A stretch of 64,000 nt of DNA from Metarhizobium sp964253915 (GCF_964253915.1 NZ_CAXUSG020000004.1:124001-188000), one strand, 5' to 3'. Shown: positions 52,255 through 62,223, counted from the first letter of the stretch. A program made the numbers and translations. The notes: a model not told the origin generated them from the letters alone.

Positions 52255-53367
52255 ATGATCGACCTGCGTAATCTCTCCCGCCGCGGCTTTCTCAACATGG
52301 GCGCTGCCGCCGGCACGTCGCTGTTGCTGCCGAGCGGCCTGATCCGTCCGGCGCGCGCCGCCGAGCCGCTGGCGGCCGTGGCGGAAGAAAACGCCGTGAT
52401 CGCCTTCGGCCATACCGGCCCGGTGACCGACGAAGGCTGGACCTGGAGCCACGACCAGGGCATGAAGGCGGTGCAGGAGGCCTTCCCGAAGCTGAAGACC
52501 CTGTTCGTCGAAAGCATTCCTTATTCTGCCGACGCCACCCGCACCTTTCGCCAGTTCGTCTCCGAAGGCGCCAACATGGTGTTCGCCACCTCGAACTACG
52601 GCGATTTCCTCTACGACGTCGCCAAGCGGTCGCCGGAGGTTGCCTTCTATGAGTGCGACGGCCGCAATCCGCTCGACAACCTGTCCACCTACTATCTGTC
52701 GCACTGGTATCCGACCTATGTCACCGGTGTCGCCGCCGGCCTGATGAGCAAGACCGGCAAGCTCGGTTACGTCGCTTCCTTCCCGGTTCCTTCGGTGTTC
52801 TCCGGCACCAACGCCTTCCTGATGGGCGCCCGCTCTGTCAATCCGAACGCCACGATGCAGGTCGTCGTCATCAACTCGTGGTTCGATCCGCAGGCCGCCA
52901 CCCAGGCCGGCACGGCGCTGCTCGACAACGGCTGTGACCTCCTGTTCGGCATCATGGACGAGGCCGGTTACCTGCAGGTCGCCGAACAGCGCGGCGCCAA
53001 GGCGGTGATGTGGAACACCGACATCCGCCGCTACGGCCCGAAGGCCTATGTCTCCTCCATCGTCATCGACTTCAAGAAATACTATGTCGAGCAGGTGCGT
53101 CTGCGTCTCGAAGGCAAGTGGACGCCGTCGCACACGCTGCTGACCATGGGCGCCGGCGTCGACCGCGATGCCTGGGGCGAGACGGTTCCGGAAGAAGCCC
53201 GCAAGCAGGCCGATGCCGTCCGCGAAAAGATCCTTGGCGGCTGGAGCCCGTTCACCGGCGAGATCAAGGATTCGAAGGGTAATGTGAAGGTCGCCGCCGG
53301 CCAGACCATGACCGAAGAAGAACTCTACAACTGGGATTGGTCGATCGAGGGCGTTGTCGGCCTCTAA
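52255..53367 (+). CDS. BMP-family (PnrA-like) substrate-binding protein
   Basis: The 370-residue protein belongs to the basic-membrane-protein family, whose members bind purine nucleosides or bases for ABC import. It carries a Tat-type signal (LSRRGFLNMGAAAGTSLLLP, with cleavage near ARAAEP), unusual for periplasmic binding proteins in general but common in this group. AAAGGGGA precedes the ATG at 52255. It heads the sigma-54-driven operon with an ATPase, two permeases and deaminases. Confidence 0.85.
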   Translation: MIDLRNLSRRGFLNMGAAAGTSLLLPSGLIRPARAAEPLAAVAEENAVIAFGHTGPVTDEGWTWSHDQGMKAVQEAFPKLKTLFVESIPYSADATRTFRQFVSEGANMVFATSNYGDFLYDVAKRSPEVAFYECDGRNPLDNLSTYYLSHWYPTYVTGVAAGLMSKTGKLGYVASFPVPSVFSGTNAFLMGARSVNPNATMQVVVINSWFDPQAATQAGTALLDNGCDLLFGIMDEAGYLQVAEQRGAKAVMWNTDIRRYGPKAYVSSIVIDFKKYYVEQVRLRLEGKWTPSHTLLTMGAGVDRDAWGETVPEEARKQADAVREKILGGWSPFTGEIKDSKGNVKVAAGQTMTEEELYNWDWSIEGVVGL

Positions 53368-53399
53368 GGCCGGCGCGATCGGAAGATCCGGAGAACAGC

Positions 53400-54998
53400 A
53401 TGACAGCGTCTGCCGCAACACCTGCCCCCATGGAGATCGCTCCGGGAACGCCGCCGCTCGTGCTGCTCAAGGGTATCTGCAAATATTTCCCCGGCGTCAT
53501 CGCCAACAAGGACGTCGATCTCGACGTGATGCCGGGGGAAATCCATGCGCTGCTCGGTGAAAACGGTGCCGGCAAATCCACGCTGATGAATATCCTCACC
53601 GGCATCTACCAGCCCGATGCCGGCGAGATCATCATCGACGGATACGCAAAGACCTTTGCCTCGCCGGTCGAGGCGATCGCCTCCGGCATCGGCATGGTCC
53701 ACCAGCACTTCAAGCTGGTGAAAGCCTTCACCGTGGCGGAAAACATCCATCTCGGCTGGGGCGAGACGCCGAAACGCATCAGCGCCCAGGCGCTCGAGGC
53801 GCGCACCGCGGAGCTTGCCAAGGCGCTCAATCTCGCCGTCCGGCCGGAAGCGCGTGTCGGCGAGCTTTCGACCGGCGAACAGCAGCGTGTCGAAATCCTT
53901 CGCGTCCTCACCCGCAATGCCCGCGTGCTGATCCTCGACGAGCCGACCGCCGTGCTGACACCGGCCGAGGCGCATGAGTTGTTCAAGGCGCTGAAGGAGT
54001 TCGTCTCGCGCGGCAACGCCGTCATCTTCATCAGCCACAAGCTGGACGAGGTTCTGGAGATATCCGACCGCATCACCGTGCTGCGCGGCGGCCGCAAGGT
54101 GACGACGGAACTGACCAAGGACTGTTCCCAGAAAATGCTGGCCCGGCTGATGGTCGGCCACGACATCGTGCTCAGCAATTTGCGCGCCCGCGGGCCGGAT
54201 GCGGCTCCGGTCTCGAAGGAACCGGTCATGCGCCTGCGCGCGGTTTCCGCCCGCAATGGCGACGGCAATACCGTGCTGCAGGGCATTTCGCTGGATATCC
54301 ATGCCGGCGAGATCCTCGGCATCGCCGGCGTCGCCGGCAACGGCCAGAAGGAGTTGAGCCAGGTGCTGACCGGCATGCGGCCGCTGGTATCGGGTGATAT
54401 CATCGTCGGCGGCAAGGATTTTTCCGGCGCAGGTGCTGCGGAATTCGCCGCCTTTGGCGTCGGCCACATCCCGGAAGATCGACTCTACAGCGGCCTTGCC
54501 CCGGCGCTCAGCGTCACCGACAATGCGGTTATCCGCGAATATATGAAGCCGCCGGTCTCCGCCGGCCGCTTTTTTCGCCCGCGCGCCGCCACCGATCTCG
54601 CGCGGCAGATCGCCGAGGCAGCCTCGGTGATGGTGCCGGATTTCGGCATGCCGGTGCGCAATCTTTCCGGCGGCAACCAGCAGCGCCTCGTCGCCCGCCG
54701 CGAGATGCGCATCGCCGACAAAGTGCTGATCGCCGCCTATCCGAGCCGCGGCCTCGATGTCGGCGCCATCAACACGATGATGCGTTATTTCGTCGAGCTG
54801 CGCGATCTCGGCGTCGGCGTCATCCTGATTTCCGAAGAGCTGGAGGAATTGTTGAACCTCTCCGATCGCATCGCCGTGATGTTCCATGGCGAAATCATGG
54901 GCATTGTCGAAACCGGCAATGCAAGCATCGAAGACATCGGCCTGATGATGGGCGGCCAGCGCGGCAGTTTCGTCGCCGCCAGCACTGCGGAGGCCTGA
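53400..54998 (+). CDS. Nucleoside-type ABC transporter ATPase (two ABC domains)
   Basis: The 532-residue protein has two ABC domains, as in nucleoside/ribose importers. The first has Walker A GENGAGKST and signature LSTGEQQR with VLILDEPTAVLTP; the second has a degenerate P-loop (GVAGNGQKELSQ) and LSGGNQQR, as usual for the class. Length is normal. It is 33 bases after the BMP gene and two bases before the first permease. Confidence 0.85.
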   Translation: MTASAATPAPMEIAPGTPPLVLLKGICKYFPGVIANKDVDLDVMPGEIHALLGENGAGKSTLMNILTGIYQPDAGEIIIDGYAKTFASPVEAIASGIGMVHQHFKLVKAFTVAENIHLGWGETPKRISAQALEARTAELAKALNLAVRPEARVGELSTGEQQRVEILRVLTRNARVLILDEPTAVLTPAEAHELFKALKEFVSRGNAVIFISHKLDEVLEISDRITVLRGGRKVTTELTKDCSQKMLARLMVGHDIVLSNLRARGPDAAPVSKEPVMRLRAVSARNGDGNTVLQGISLDIHAGEILGIAGVAGNGQKELSQVLTGMRPLVSGDIIVGGKDFSGAGAAEFAAFGVGHIPEDRLYSGLAPALSVTDNAVIREYMKPPVSAGRFFRPRAATDLARQIAEAASVMVPDFGMPVRNLSGGNQQRLVARREMRIADKVLIAAYPSRGLDVGAINTMMRYFVELRDLGVGVILISEELEELLNLSDRIAVMFHGEIMGIVETGNASIEDIGLMMGGQRGSFVAASTAEA

Positions 54999-55000
54999 TC

Positions 55001-56053
55001 GTGTCCATTCGTTTCCAGCGTTTTCCGTCAGCCCCGCCCTCCGCCGCCCTTGCCGCCCGCCTTGCTGCAATCGTGCTGGCGCTGCTCGTCGCCGGCATCA
55101 TCCTCGCCGGCACCGGCGCCAGCCCGCTGAAACTGGTGGGCCAGGTGATCAAGGCCACCTTCGGCTCCAGCTTCGGGCTGGAGGATGTCGGTCTCCTGGT
55201 GACGCCGTTGATCCTCACAGGCCTTTCCGTCGCCGTCGCTCAGCGCATCGGCGCGTGGAACATCGGCGGCGAGGGCCAGTTTTATGCCGGCGCCTTTGCT
55301 GCAACGGGCGTTGCCCTGTTCATCCCCGGGCCGAGCATTGTGATGCTGCCGCTGATGTTTGTCGCCGGCGCCATCGGCGGGGCGCTGTGGATCCTGATCC
55401 CGACGCTGGCGCGCGCCTATGCCGACGTCAACGAGCTGATCACCACGCTGCTCCTCAATTTCGTCGCCACCCTGCTGGTCTATTGGGTGGCGACCGGCCC
55501 CTGGCTCGATCCGGGCGGCCAGGCGCTGGCGACGACGGCGCGGCTGCCGCACGACATTCCGGAGTTCTGGGGCATCGTCCATTGGGGTTTTCCGCTGGCG
55601 GTGGTGATCACCATTCTCGTCGCCGCCGTGCTTGCCTTCACCCGCTGGGGGTATGAGGTGCGCATCGCCGGCTCCAATCCGCAGGCGGCGAAATATGCCG
55701 GCATGCCGTTCCGTCGGCACCTGATCCTCGTCATGCTGCTGTCGGGCGCCATCGCCGGCATTGCCGGCATGTTCGAGGTGGCCGGCACCGTGCATCGCCT
55801 GCAGGGCGGTATTTCCAACAATTTCGGCTATCTCGGCATCATGGTCGCCGTTCTGGCACGCGGGTCGGCGCTTGGTGTGCTGGCGGGGGCGGCGCTGATG
55901 GGCATCATCCTCAATTCCGGCATCATCCTGCAGACGCAGGGGCTGAACGTCTCCACCGTGCTCGCCATCACCGGTCTCATCCTGTTTTTCACCGCCATCG
56001 GCGACGAACTGGCGCATTACCGCATCATCCGCACCGAACCGGCCAAGGCCTGA
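55001..56053 (+). CDS. Nucleoside-type ABC transporter permease 1
   Basis: The 350-residue membrane protein has eight or more hydrophobic segments and IGAWNIGGEGQFYAGAFAAT, the signature of the BranchedAA/nucleoside permease family. The start is GTG at 55001, two bases after the ATPase stop. It pairs with the next permease. Confidence 0.85.
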   Translation: MSIRFQRFPSAPPSAALAARLAAIVLALLVAGIILAGTGASPLKLVGQVIKATFGSSFGLEDVGLLVTPLILTGLSVAVAQRIGAWNIGGEGQFYAGAFAATGVALFIPGPSIVMLPLMFVAGAIGGALWILIPTLARAYADVNELITTLLLNFVATLLVYWVATGPWLDPGGQALATTARLPHDIPEFWGIVHWGFPLAVVITILVAAVLAFTRWGYEVRIAGSNPQAAKYAGMPFRRHLILVMLLSGAIAGIAGMFEVAGTVHRLQGGISNNFGYLGIMVAVLARGSALGVLAGAALMGIILNSGIILQTQGLNVSTVLAITGLILFFTAIGDELAHYRIIRTEPAKA

Positions 56054-56065
56054 GGATTTTTCGTC

Positions 56066-57001
56066 ATGGATCTTATCGCGGGCCTTATCCAGACCTCCAT
56101 CCTCGCCGGCGGCGTTCTGGCGCTCGCGGCACTCGGCGAAGTGCTGGCCGAGCGGGTGGGCGTGGTCAATCTCGGCGCGGAAGGCCTGATGGCGCTCGGC
56201 GCCATCACCGGCATCGCCACCGTCGTCGCCATTCCCAACCCGGCGCTCGGCTTTCTCTTCGCGCTGCTGGTCGGCCTTTTCGTCGGCTGCATCTTCGCTT
56301 TCGTCACCGTCTATATCCGCGCCAACCAGGTGCTGTGCGGCCTCGCCTTGACCTTGATGGGCACCGGCCTTGCCGCCACCATCGGCAAGGCCTATTCCGG
56401 CATGCCGGCACCCGCCACCTTCGCGCCGATCGCCATTCCCTATCTCAGTGAGATCCCGGTCATCGGCCGCGGCCTGTTCACCCAGAACATCCTCGTCTAC
56501 CTGATCTATATCGTCCTGCCGATCGCCCTGCATTACCTGATGTTCCGCACCCGCCACGGGCTGAACATGCGCGCGCTCGGCGAAAATCCGGCCGCCGCCG
56601 ATGCCGCCGGCATTCCGGTGCAGAAGATCCGCTTCTGGTATGTCGCGGCCGGCTCGGCGCTCGCCGGTGGGGCAGGGGCCTACCTGACGCTCGCCTTCGT
56701 GCCGTCCTGGTCGGAGGGCGTGGTCGCGGGGCGCGGCTGGATCGCGGTGTCGCTGGTCATCTTTGCCGGATACCGGCCGCTGAATGCGGTGGGGGCGGCG
56801 CTGCTGTTCGGGTTGATCACCTCGCTCGGTTTCGTCGGCCAGGCGCGCAACTGGCCGATTGCGGCGCCGATCCTGTCGATGCTGCCCTATCTCGGCACCA
56901 TCGCCTTCATCATCGTGCCGGTCGTTGCCTGGCAGCGCATGCGCCGCATCATGGCCGCGCCCGCCGCCCTCGGCGAACCCTATTACCGCGACGTGCGCTG
57001 A
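56066..57001 (+). CDS. Nucleoside-type ABC transporter permease 2
   Basis: The 311-residue protein has eight hydrophobic segments and the related motif VGVVNLGAEGLMALGAITGI near residue 32. It completes the channel of the purine/nucleoside importer. The gene for 8-oxoguanine deaminase starts ten bases downstream. Confidence 0.85.
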   Translation: MDLIAGLIQTSILAGGVLALAALGEVLAERVGVVNLGAEGLMALGAITGIATVVAIPNPALGFLFALLVGLFVGCIFAFVTVYIRANQVLCGLALTLMGTGLAATIGKAYSGMPAPATFAPIAIPYLSEIPVIGRGLFTQNILVYLIYIVLPIALHYLMFRTRHGLNMRALGENPAAADAAGIPVQKIRFWYVAAGSALAGGAGAYLTLAFVPSWSEGVVAGRGWIAVSLVIFAGYRPLNAVGAALLFGLITSLGFVGQARNWPIAAPILSMLPYLGTIAFIIVPVVAWQRMRRIMAAPAALGEPYYRDVR

Positions 57002-57011
57002 GGATTTTGCG

Positions 57012-58412
57012 ATGCCGACCCTGCTGGTCAAGAATATCAGCCATCTCGCCACCTTCGACGACGACAAGCGCGAGCTGACGGATGCCGCCATTCTCGTGCG
57101 CGACAATGTCATCGAGGCTGTCGGCACCATGGCGGAACTCGGGGAAACGCCGGCCGACGCGGTGCTCGATCTCTTCGGCCACATCGTCATGCCGGGTTTG
57201 GTCAACATCCACCACCACATGTACCAGAACCTGACCCGGGTCATGGTGCAGGATGACGAACTGCTGGTTTGGCTGAAGACGCTTTATCCGATCTGGTCGA
57301 ACCTCGACGATGAGGCCATCGGCGTATCTGCCAGGGTCGCCATGGCGGAACTGATCGCTTCCGGCTGCACGACGAGTTCGGACCATCTCTACATCCTGCC
57401 GAACAATTGCACGCTCGATGCTACCATCGATGCGGCACGGGATCTTGGCCTGCGGTTCCACGCCGCGCGTGGCGCCATGTCGCGCGGCCAGAGCCAGGGC
57501 GGCCTGCCGCCGGACAGCTGCGTCGAGAAGGAAGAAGACATCCTCAGGGATGCCGAGCGGCTGATCCATCGCTACCACGACAACGACCGCCATTCGATGA
57601 GCCGCATCATTCTTGCACCCTGTTCGCCGTTCTCGGTGACGCCGGGGCTGATGAAGGAGACCGCAGCGCTCGCCCGCAGCCATAAGGGCGTGCACCTGCA
57701 TTCGCATCTGGCCGAAGACCTGTTCGAAGAGGTCTATTGCCATGATATCTACAAGATGCGGCCGGTCGGCTTCGCGGAATCGGTCGGCTGGCTGGGGCCG
57801 GATGTCTGGTTCGCCCATTCGATCTTCATGACCTCGGATGAAATCGACCTGTTCGCCTCAACCGGCACCGGCGTCGCCCATTGCCCTTCCGCCAACATGC
57901 GTTGCGGCCAGGGCATCGCCAAGATCCGCGAGATGCTGGACAAGGGCGTGGCCGTCGGCCTCGGCGTCGACGGTTCCGCCTCCAACGACACCTCGAACAT
58001 GTTCATGGAGGCGCGGCTGGCGATGATGCTGCAGCGCGTGGCACCGAATAAATATCTTTCCGAGACGCCCGGCGGGCGCGGCGGCTTTGGCGGCACGCCT
58101 TCCGCACTGTCGGCCCGCGAAGCGCTGACCATGGCCACCCGCGGCGGCGCGAAAATCCTCGGGCGAGACGATATCGGTTATCTTGCGCCCGGCATGAGCG
58201 CCGATTTCATCGCGGTGAAGCTCAACCAGCTCGGCCTTTCCGGCACCCAGCGCGATCCCCTGGCGGCCCTGGTGATGTGCGGTCCATTCAAGGTCGACTA
58301 TTCCTATATCAACGGGCGGCAGATCATCGGCTCAGGCGAATTCCGCCACACCGATGTTGAAAGCCTGCTCGCAAAACACCAGACTGTCATGGACAGGATT
58401 TACAGCCAGTAG
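57012..58412 (+). CDS. 8-Oxoguanine deaminase
   Basis: The 466-residue amidohydrolase has metal motifs NIHHHMYQNLTR (HxH), LHSHLAED, FAHSIFMTSDEI and GVDGSASND. The HHHMYQNLTR segment and the GRGGFGGTPSAL loop are those of the experimentally defined 8-oxoguanine deaminase group (Pseudomonas PA0142 type), which converts 8-oxoguanine to urate and ammonia. It lies directly after the importer, so the operon both imports and deaminates purines. The next gene, a Rieske-less oxygenase subunit, starts 13 bases later. Confidence 0.8.
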   Translation: MPTLLVKNISHLATFDDDKRELTDAAILVRDNVIEAVGTMAELGETPADAVLDLFGHIVMPGLVNIHHHMYQNLTRVMVQDDELLVWLKTLYPIWSNLDDEAIGVSARVAMAELIASGCTTSSDHLYILPNNCTLDATIDAARDLGLRFHAARGAMSRGQSQGGLPPDSCVEKEEDILRDAERLIHRYHDNDRHSMSRIILAPCSPFSVTPGLMKETAALARSHKGVHLHSHLAEDLFEEVYCHDIYKMRPVGFAESVGWLGPDVWFAHSIFMTSDEIDLFASTGTGVAHCPSANMRCGQGIAKIREMLDKGVAVGLGVDGSASNDTSNMFMEARLAMMLQRVAPNKYLSETPGGRGGFGGTPSALSAREALTMATRGGAKILGRDDIGYLAPGMSADFIAVKLNQLGLSGTQRDPLAALVMCGPFKVDYSYINGRQIIGSGEFRHTDVESLLAKHQTVMDRIYSQ

Positions 58413-58425
58413 AAAGGCAGAGGCG

Positions 58426-59283
58426 ATGAGCACATGCACCGACAAGGCCGCTCTCGACCAGTGGCACGTCATCGACACCGAAACGCTGATCCCCTACGGC
58501 GCCTCGCGCAACCGGTTGCTCGGCACCGATCTCAACGTGATACGCATGGCGGACGGCACGATCACCATCACGCCGGAGGGCGAGGACCGGCAATTGCCGA
58601 TCATCCGCCAATTCGGTTTCATCTGGACGACGCTCGGCAGTCCGAACCACGATCTCTTTCCTATCCCCGAAGCCCACGAGCCGGATCGGCGCGTCGTCAA
58701 TTGCGGTGTGGTGTCGGTCAAGGCATCGGCGCTGCGCATCGTCGAGAATTTCCTCGACATGGCGCATTTCCCCTTCGTGCACACCGATATCCTTGGTGCC
58801 GAGCCGCATACGGAAGTGCTGCACTACAATGCGGAGATCCGCCGCGATGTCGACGAGGTCTGGGCGACGAACTGCCAGTTCTTCCAGCCGCAGGCGGCAT
58901 TGTCGGCCACCGGCGGCCTGATGACGCAATATGTCTACCGCGTGATGACACCGTTCACGACGCTGCTCTACAAGACCTGTCCGAATTCCGAGACGCGACA
59001 GGACCTGATCTGCCTGTTCGTCCAGCCGCTCGATCCCGACCGCTGCCGGGCGCATCCTGTCATGTTCCTGATCGACGACGTCTCGACGGTGACGGAACTG
59101 GTGGGTTTCCAGCAGGTCATCTTCCTGCAGGACCGCATCATCCTCGAAAACCAGCGGCCGGTGCTGTTGCCGATGGAGCCGCGCTCGGAAATCCCGACGC
59201 GAGCGGACGCGACCTCGATCGCCTATCGCCGCTGGCTGAAGGAAAAGGGCATCACCTACGGCACGACGGCGCAGGCGGCATGA
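58426..59283 (+). CDS. Rieske-less oxygenase catalytic subunit, copy B
   Basis: The 285-residue protein is a close homologue of 42334-43203, with Asp111/His114/His119 in ENFLDMAHFPFVH and Asp236 in FLQDRIILENQRP, and no Rieske motif. Only 13 bases separate it from the 8-oxoguanine deaminase, so no cluster domain was lost by frameshift. It overlaps the following amidohydrolase by four bases (ATGA). Its placement between two deaminase genes argues for a purine-like substrate. It must receive electrons from another protein. Confidence 0.8.
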   Translation: MSTCTDKAALDQWHVIDTETLIPYGASRNRLLGTDLNVIRMADGTITITPEGEDRQLPIIRQFGFIWTTLGSPNHDLFPIPEAHEPDRRVVNCGVVSVKASALRIVENFLDMAHFPFVHTDILGAEPHTEVLHYNAEIRRDVDEVWATNCQFFQPQAALSATGGLMTQYVYRVMTPFTTLLYKTCPNSETRQDLICLFVQPLDPDRCRAHPVMFLIDDVSTVTELVGFQQVIFLQDRIILENQRPVLLPMEPRSEIPTRADATSIAYRRWLKEKGITYGTTAQAA

Positions 59284-60620
59284 GCATGACACAGGGTGCG
59301 GCGGATATCGCCATCGTCAACGCGGTCATTTTGCCGATGGCAGGGCGACCGAAGATAGAAAACGGCGCGCTGACGATATCAGGCGATGCGATCACTGCCG
59401 TCGGTCCTGCCGCCGAGATCGATACGCAGGGCGCGGCAAAGGTGATCGATGCCAGGGGTCGCGTCGTCATGCCCGGCTTCGTCAACTGCCACACGCATAT
59501 CGCCTCCAACATGCTGCTGCGCGGCCTGCTGGAAGACGTGCAGCTCTTCGAATGGCTGAAGACGATGTGGCAGCTCAAGCGCAATTTCGATCCCGACACG
59601 CTCTATTGGGCGAGCCTGATGGGGCTGGTCGAGATGGCAAAGTCGGGCATGACCACCTTCAACGAACATTTCGATGCCTATGCCGTCAGCCCGGAACTGG
59701 AGGCGCTGAAGGTCGTGCCGCTTCGGGCGACGCTCGGTTACGGTTTTGCCGACCGCGGCATCTACGAGCCGATCACCGACTGGTCGTGGAAGGCGCTGGA
59801 AACCTTTGGCGATCGCGTTTCACAATATCACCGCAGCGGCAATGACCGCATCCACCTCGCCCTGTCGCCGCACGCGCCCTATTCCTGCGGCGCGGACATG
59901 TACCGGCTGGTGCGCGAAGTGGCGGATGCCGAGGATGTCGTCATCCACACGCATCTTGCCGAGGGGCCGCAGGAAATCGCCTATGTTGCCGAGACCTACG
60001 GCACGACGCCTGTGCAATGGCTGCATTCGCTGGGTTTCCTGAAAGGCGATGTCACGGCTGCCCATTGCACCCAGCTTAACGACGACGATATCCGCATCAT
60101 GGCGGAGACGGGCACGAAAATCGCCCATTGCCCCTGCTGCAACGCCAAGCTCAATTCCGGCACGATGCGGCTGCGTTGCGTGCAGGAGGCGGGTGTCACC
60201 GTCGGCCTGGCAACCGATGGGCCGGCCAGCCACAATTCGCTGGATATGTTCCAGGAAATGAAGTTTGCCGGCATGATCCACAAGGACAAGACCGGTGACG
60301 TCGAGTTCCTCAAGACCAACGAGCTTCTGGAACTCTCCACCCATGGCGCCGCCCAGGCGATGAACCGGCCGGAGGTCGGATCGCTGGTCCCGGGCAAGAA
60401 GGCGGACGTGATCATTGTCGATCTCGACAAGCCGCATTGCCTGCCGGTCTACGATCACGCAGCTGCTCTCGTCTATTCCGCTCGCGCCGACGATGTCGTC
60501 ACCACCATCGTCGATGGCCGGGTGATCATGGAGGACCGGGGCCTGCCCGGGATCGACGAAGCCGAAATCCGTGCCAAATTCCGGGAAAAAGCCTTGGCGC
60601 TTCGAGACCGTAGCCTTTAA
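59280..60620 (+). CDS. ATZ/TRZ-type amidohydrolase/deaminase
   Basis: The 446-residue protein has NCHTHIASNMLLRG, HTHLAEGPQE, AAHCTQLNDDDI and LATDGPASHNSLD, the metal and substrate motifs of the ATZ/TRZ and S-adenosylhomocysteine/nucleobase deaminase group. It is translationally coupled to the Rieske-less subunit, so the two probably work in sequence: oxidation or demethylation, then deamination. Exact substrate unknown. Confidence 0.8.
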   Translation: MSMTQGAADIAIVNAVILPMAGRPKIENGALTISGDAITAVGPAAEIDTQGAAKVIDARGRVVMPGFVNCHTHIASNMLLRGLLEDVQLFEWLKTMWQLKRNFDPDTLYWASLMGLVEMAKSGMTTFNEHFDAYAVSPELEALKVVPLRATLGYGFADRGIYEPITDWSWKALETFGDRVSQYHRSGNDRIHLALSPHAPYSCGADMYRLVREVADAEDVVIHTHLAEGPQEIAYVAETYGTTPVQWLHSLGFLKGDVTAAHCTQLNDDDIRIMAETGTKIAHCPCCNAKLNSGTMRLRCVQEAGVTVGLATDGPASHNSLDMFQEMKFAGMIHKDKTGDVEFLKTNELLELSTHGAAQAMNRPEVGSLVPGKKADVIIVDLDKPHCLPVYDHAAALVYSARADDVVTTIVDGRVIMEDRGLPGIDEAEIRAKFREKALALRDRSL

Positions 60621-60745
60621 CTGGGGCATGTCCCGTCGAGGCGATGCGCGTCGGCGTCGGATGATGCCATGGAAACAGATCCGGGGCGCCGCAAGCAAGC
60701 GGATTTCGCAAAAACACCCCGGCTGGCTGTCTTGAGGAAGCATAA

Positions 60746-62110
60746 ATGACCCATCTGCGGAACAAGGCGATCTGCGCCTCCGGATTTCACTCTCCGGAGC
60801 GCGGCGTGATCGACGTTCTCGACGACGTGCTGATTTCGGTTGACGAAAACGGAACGATTGCCTCGATCCATCGCCACGGCGATCCGAACTACCGCACCAT
60901 ACGCGAAACCCGTGCCGCCGCCGGCGAACTGGTGACGCTGCCGGAAGGCTCTTATCTCCTGCCCGGCTTCGTCGACCTGCACGTGCATGCGCCGCAATTT
61001 CCCCAGCTCGGCAATGCGCTCGACGTGCCGCTGGAAGTCTGGCTGCAGAAATACACCTTTCCGCTGGAAGCACGATACGAGGATCATGCGTTTGCCCGCC
61101 GCGCCTATCGGCTTCTCGTCGACGACCTGATCGCCAACGGCACGACGACGGCGCTCTATTTCGCCACCATCCACCAGGACGCGACGCGTATCCTTGCCGA
61201 CACCTGCCTGGAGCGCGGCCAGCGGGCGTTGATCGGCAAGGTGGCGATGGACAATCCCTTAGAGTGCCCGGACTATTATCGCGACGCCTCGCCCGAGGCG
61301 GCACTGTCCGGCACGCGCGATCTCATCGACTATATCCGCAAGCACCCCGACAATGCGGAAAAGCGGGTGCTGCCGGTGGTGACGCCGCGTTTCATTCCTT
61401 CCTGCACCGATGCGGCGCTGGAGGGGCTGGGCGCTATCGCCCGCGAATGTGGCTGCCATGTGCAGACGCATTGTTCGGAAAGCGACTGGGCGCATGGTTA
61501 CGTGCTGTCACGCCATGGCATGACGGATACGGCAAGCCTCGATCGTTTCGGCCTGCTCGGACGGCACAGCGTTCTGGCGCATTCGAATTTCCTGACGGAC
61601 AAGGATGTGGAGACGCTGAAGATACGACAATCGGCCGTGGCGCATTGCCCGATCTCCAACGCCTATTTCGCCAATGCCGTCTTCCCGCTGCGGGCGGCGC
61701 TGGAGAAGGGCATGAATGTCGGCCTCGGCACCGACATTTCCGGCGGCCCGAGCGCCTCGATGTTCGAGAACTGCCGGGCGGCGATCATGGCGTCGCGCAT
61801 GCTGGAAAGTGGCGTCGATCCGCGGCTCGACGCGGCAACGCGCAGCACCTTCGGCCCGGCGCGCATCGATTTTCGCGATGCGTTCCATGTGGCCACCGCT
61901 GGCGGTGCAAAATCCCTCGATCTGCCGGTCGGGCAATTTTCTCCCGGTTACCGATTCGACGCAATGGTGGTCGATGTCTGTGCCGATAAAGGAGCGATTC
62001 GCCTGTGGGATGATCTCGATAGCGGTGAAACCATCCTTCAGAAGATCATTTTTGGCGCCTCGCGCGCGAATATCGCTGGTGTTTGGGTCGATGGCCGTAA
62101 GGTCGCCTGA
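60746..62110 (+). CDS. guaD: Guanine deaminase
   Basis: The 454-residue enzyme converts guanine to xanthine and ammonia. The signature PGFVDLHVHAPQFPQLGNAL (75-94), QTHCSESDWAHG and HCPISNAYFANAVFPLRAAL plus GLGTDISGG are characteristic of GuaD and distinguish it from the other amidohydrolases in the window. It is 125 bases after the previous deaminase and is the last gene of the rightward array. Confidence 0.88.
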   Translation: MTHLRNKAICASGFHSPERGVIDVLDDVLISVDENGTIASIHRHGDPNYRTIRETRAAAGELVTLPEGSYLLPGFVDLHVHAPQFPQLGNALDVPLEVWLQKYTFPLEARYEDHAFARRAYRLLVDDLIANGTTTALYFATIHQDATRILADTCLERGQRALIGKVAMDNPLECPDYYRDASPEAALSGTRDLIDYIRKHPDNAEKRVLPVVTPRFIPSCTDAALEGLGAIARECGCHVQTHCSESDWAHGYVLSRHGMTDTASLDRFGLLGRHSVLAHSNFLTDKDVETLKIRQSAVAHCPISNAYFANAVFPLRAALEKGMNVGLGTDISGGPSASMFENCRAAIMASRMLESGVDPRLDAATRSTFGPARIDFRDAFHVATAGGAKSLDLPVGQFSPGYRFDAMVVDVCADKGAIRLWDDLDSGETILQKIIFGASRANIAGVWVDGRKVA

Positions 62111-62223
62111 GTATATCTGTTTATCGTCGGTGATTTCTCGCAATAGTGATCACACTGCCCGATGCGCTAAACTATCATGTACTCAGAAGTCGTAACACGG
62201 ATGTAACGTGAGGAAATCAAGTC

